64,000 bases of DNA from Micromonospora terminaliae (GTDB lineage: Bacteria; Actinomycetota; Actinomycetes; Mycobacteriales; Micromonosporaceae). Positions within the stretch are counted from its first letter, which is position 1. Every line of letters begins with the position of its first letter. The stretch lies in contig NZ_CP045309.1 in NCBI RefSeq assembly GCF_009671205.1, forward strand, positions 5,660,001-5,724,000, in the 5' to 3' direction. Positions 62,314 through 64,000 of this stretch are shown here, piece after piece. The notes under the pieces are model-generated. The model was given only the letters and a program-made list of their open reading frames with translations, was not told the DNA's origin and did not search any database. A program made the translations under genes and the position numbers.

Positions 62314-63336
62314 ATGCCCATCGCTTCCCCCGAGGCTTACGCGGAGATGCTGGACCGGGCCAAGGCCGGCCGGTACGCGTACCCCGCGATCAACGTGACC
62401 TCGTCGCAGACGCTGAACGCGGCGCTCAAGGGCTTCGCCGACGCGGAGAGCGACGGCATCATCCAGGTCTCCACCGGCGGCGCGGAGTACCTGTCCGGCC
62501 CGTCCGTGAAGGACATGGTGACCGGCGCGGTGGCGTTCGCGGCGTACGCGCACGAGGTGGCCAAGAAGTACCCGGTGAACATCGCGCTGCACACCGACCA
62601 CTGCCCGAAGGACAAGCTGGACAAGTTCGTCCGGCCGCTCATGGCCATCTCGCAGGAGCGGGTGAAGAACGGCCAGGAGCCGCTCTTCCAGTCGCACATG
62701 TGGGACGGTTCGGCCGTACCGGTGGCGGAGAACCTGGAGATCGCCGAGCAGCTGCTCACCGAGGCCGCCAAGGGCAAGATCGTCCTCGAGATCGAGGTCG
62801 GCGTCGTGGGCGGCGAGGAGGACGGCGTCGAGAACGCCATCAACGAGAAGCTCTACACCACCGTCGAGGACGGTCTGGCCATGGTCGACGCGCTCGGCCT
62901 CGGCGAGAAGGGCCGCTACATGGCCGCGCTGACCTTCGGCAACGTGCACGGCGTCTACAAGCCGGGCAACGTCAAGCTCCGCCCTGCCGTGCTGCACGAC
63001 ATCCAGGTGGCCGTGGGCGCCAAGTACGGCAAGGACAAGCCGCTCAGCCTCGTCTTCCACGGCGGTTCCGGCTCGCTGCTGTCCGAGATCCGCGAGGCGC
63101 TGGACTACGGCGTCGTGAAGATGAACATCGACACCGACACCCAGTACACCTTCACCCGGCCCGTCGCGGACCACATGTTCCGCAACTACGACGGCGTGCT
63201 GAAGGTCGACGGCGAGGTCGGCAACAAGAAGATGTACGACCCGCGCGTCTGGGGCAAGGCCGCCGAGGCCGGCATGGCCGCCCGCGTCGTGGAGGCCTGC
63301 GAGCACCTGCGCTCCAGCGGCACCACCATGAAGTGA
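62314..63336 (+). CDS. fba: Class II fructose-bisphosphate aldolase
   Basis: 340 residues, usual for class IIA. AYPAINVTSSQTLNAALKGF at the start, zinc-binding ALHTDHCPK, QSHMWDGSA, EIEVGVVGGEEDGV, FGNVHGVYKPGNV and VFHGGSGSLLSEI holding the second zinc His set, then GVVKMNIDTDTQYTFT. It splits fructose-1,6-bisphosphate to two trioses (and the reverse in gluconeogenesis). GGAGC lies just before the ATG; the gene ends with a strong terminator and is monocistronic. Confidence 0.97.
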   Translation: MPIASPEAYAEMLDRAKAGRYAYPAINVTSSQTLNAALKGFADAESDGIIQVSTGGAEYLSGPSVKDMVTGAVAFAAYAHEVAKKYPVNIALHTDHCPKDKLDKFVRPLMAISQERVKNGQEPLFQSHMWDGSAVPVAENLEIAEQLLTEAAKGKIVLEIEVGVVGGEEDGVENAINEKLYTTVEDGLAMVDALGLGEKGRYMAALTFGNVHGVYKPGNVKLRPAVLHDIQVAVGAKYGKDKPLSLVFHGGSGSLLSEIREALDYGVVKMNIDTDTQYTFTRPVADHMFRNYDGVLKVDGEVGNKKMYDPRVWGKAAEAGMAARVVEACEHLRSSGTTMK

Positions 63337-63347
63337 GCTCGTGAAGA

Positions 63348-63375
63348 AAGGGGCCCCTCGTTCGAGGGGCCCCTT
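63348..63375. terminator. Bidirectional hairpin after fba
   Basis: AAGGGGCCCCTC (63348-63359) pairs exactly with 63364-63375 around GTTC; followed by CGTTC, between convergent genes. Confidence 0.75.
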
Positions 63376-63378
63376 CGT

Positions 63379-64000
63379 TCATGCGGTGAGCACCCGGACG
63401 GCCTCGCGGACGTCGTCGGTGAGGTGCACGGTGCGCGACAGGTCGCCGAACGGTGAGGCCGCGAAGAGCGGCCGCAGCAGCGACTCCACCGGCAGCTCGG
63501 TCGTCCAGTAGGTCCGGTCCAGGAACACGTACGCCCCGCTAGCCCCGTCGGTGCCGTAGTAGGTCTTCGTGGCCGCCTGGAACACCTCCTGCACCGTGCC
63601 GGCCCGGCCGGGCGCGAAGACGATCCCGCCCCGGGCCAGCCGCAGGATGGTGTCCTCGCGGATGGCGTTGGAGAAGTACTTGGCGATCCGCCCGGCGAAC
63701 AGGTTCGCCGGCTCGTGGCCGTACAGCCAGGTGGGGATGGCCAGCCCGCCCGAGCGGGCCCACTCGGTGCCCGCGGCCGCCGGGCGGGGCGTCGGCAGGG
63801 CCGGGCCGGCCGCGTACCGGGCCCGGACCCGCAGCGCCGCGTCGGTGTAGCGGTCGTGGTCGGTGAAGTCCGGCGCGGTGGCCAGCAGGTCGATCGCCGC
63901 GGTCAGCTCCTCCGCCGGCCAGGCCGCGAGGAACGCGCCCAGGTTGGCCGCCTCCATGACGCCAGGCCCGCCGCCGGTCACCACGAGCCGGTCGGCCCGC
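63379..64000 (-). CDS. LOG-family Rossmann protein, N-terminus outside the window
   Basis: Open through the right edge; at least 207 residues visible. GGGPGVMEAANLGAF is the LOG/lysine-decarboxylase-like nucleotide-binding motif. The second signature, usually PGGxGTxxE, reads APGRAGTVQEVF, as in a long-form subgroup. LAIPTWLYGHEPANLFAGRIAKYFSNAIRED lies between. LOG proteins act as phosphoribohydrolases on nucleoside 5'-monophosphates, some producing cytokinins, but this subgroup's substrate is unknown to me. Confidence 0.8.
   Translation of the reverse strand, partial: RADRLVVTGGGPGVMEAANLGAFLAAWPAEELTAAIDLLATAPDFTDHDRYTDAALRVRARYAAGPALPTPRPAAAGTEWARSGGLAIPTWLYGHEPANLFAGRIAKYFSNAIREDTILRLARGGIVFAPGRAGTVQEVFQAATKTYYGTDGASGAYVFLDRTYWTTELPVESLLRPLFAASPFGDLSRTVHLTDDVREAVRVLTA

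Overview
The window looks like chromosome from a high-GC actinobacterium of the Micromonosporaceae, most likely Micromonospora. The signs are very strong GC bias at third codon positions, many GTG starts, many promoters that begin transcription at the start codon, DUF6458 and SigE-type sigma genes, an HspR/HAIR heat-shock circuit, a FadE5-type acyl-CoA dehydrogenase, and GC-rich hairpin terminators. It reads as core and lineage-specific chromosome: I see no insertion sequence, prophage, rRNA, tRNA or CRISPR array. Both edges cut genes: a NUDIX hydrolase at the left and a LOG-family protein at the right.

Layout. 1-8,000: NUDIX end, a PadR regulator with its membrane-protein partner, a MerR regulator fused to a PP2C phosphatase, an LLM flavin oxidoreductase, an ASCH protein, a questin-oxidase-like protein, a phosphoribosyltransferase, an RlpA-like wall protein and a membrane SpoIIE-type phosphatase. 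8,000-20,900: fadE5 with a double operator, two DUF6458 membrane proteins flanking sixA, trhA, the 5-oxoprolinase operon pxpBCA, a thioredoxin-NHL protein, a TetR/DinB-like divergent pair, and a 938-residue disordered membrane protein with an LppU-like tail. 20,900-31,000: a 45-residue basic protein, the branched-chain 2-oxoacid dehydrogenase operon (bkdABC), a Pro/Thr-rich anchored protein, an unknown 406-residue protein, and a pair of dynamin-like membrane GTPases.

31,000-43,200 is the proteostasis core: dnaK-grpE-dnaJ-hspR and clpB, each promoter carrying a HAIR operator for HspR. Between them lie a ketopantoate-reductase-like gene, an Rv0909-type antitoxin-like gene, and the khtT-khtU K+/H+ antiporter. 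43,300-48,150 is the most intriguing block: DUF4178, DUF2617, DUF4247, DUF350, a bitopic membrane protein and a membrane-embedded spermidine-synthase-like enzyme, tightly packed and probably one operon. It appears to start with a leaderless 8-codon leader ORF and lies just after a HAIR-like palindrome. 48,150-53,850: membrane proteins, an SDR, pyrE, an ArsR regulator and a DedA protein.

53,870-57,850 encodes the Hen1/Pnkp RNA-repair pair. 58,080-61,400 encodes an LPxTG surface protein diverging from a SigE-family sigma factor coupled to an LCP (LytR-CpsA-Psr) protein. The end holds a small acidic protein, a holin-4-like membrane protein, class II fructose-bisphosphate aldolase and the LOG-family fragment. 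The most notable themes are the polyamine/DUF membrane cluster, the sigma-LCP coupling, the MerR-PP2C fusion, the RNA-repair pair and several well-formed operators.
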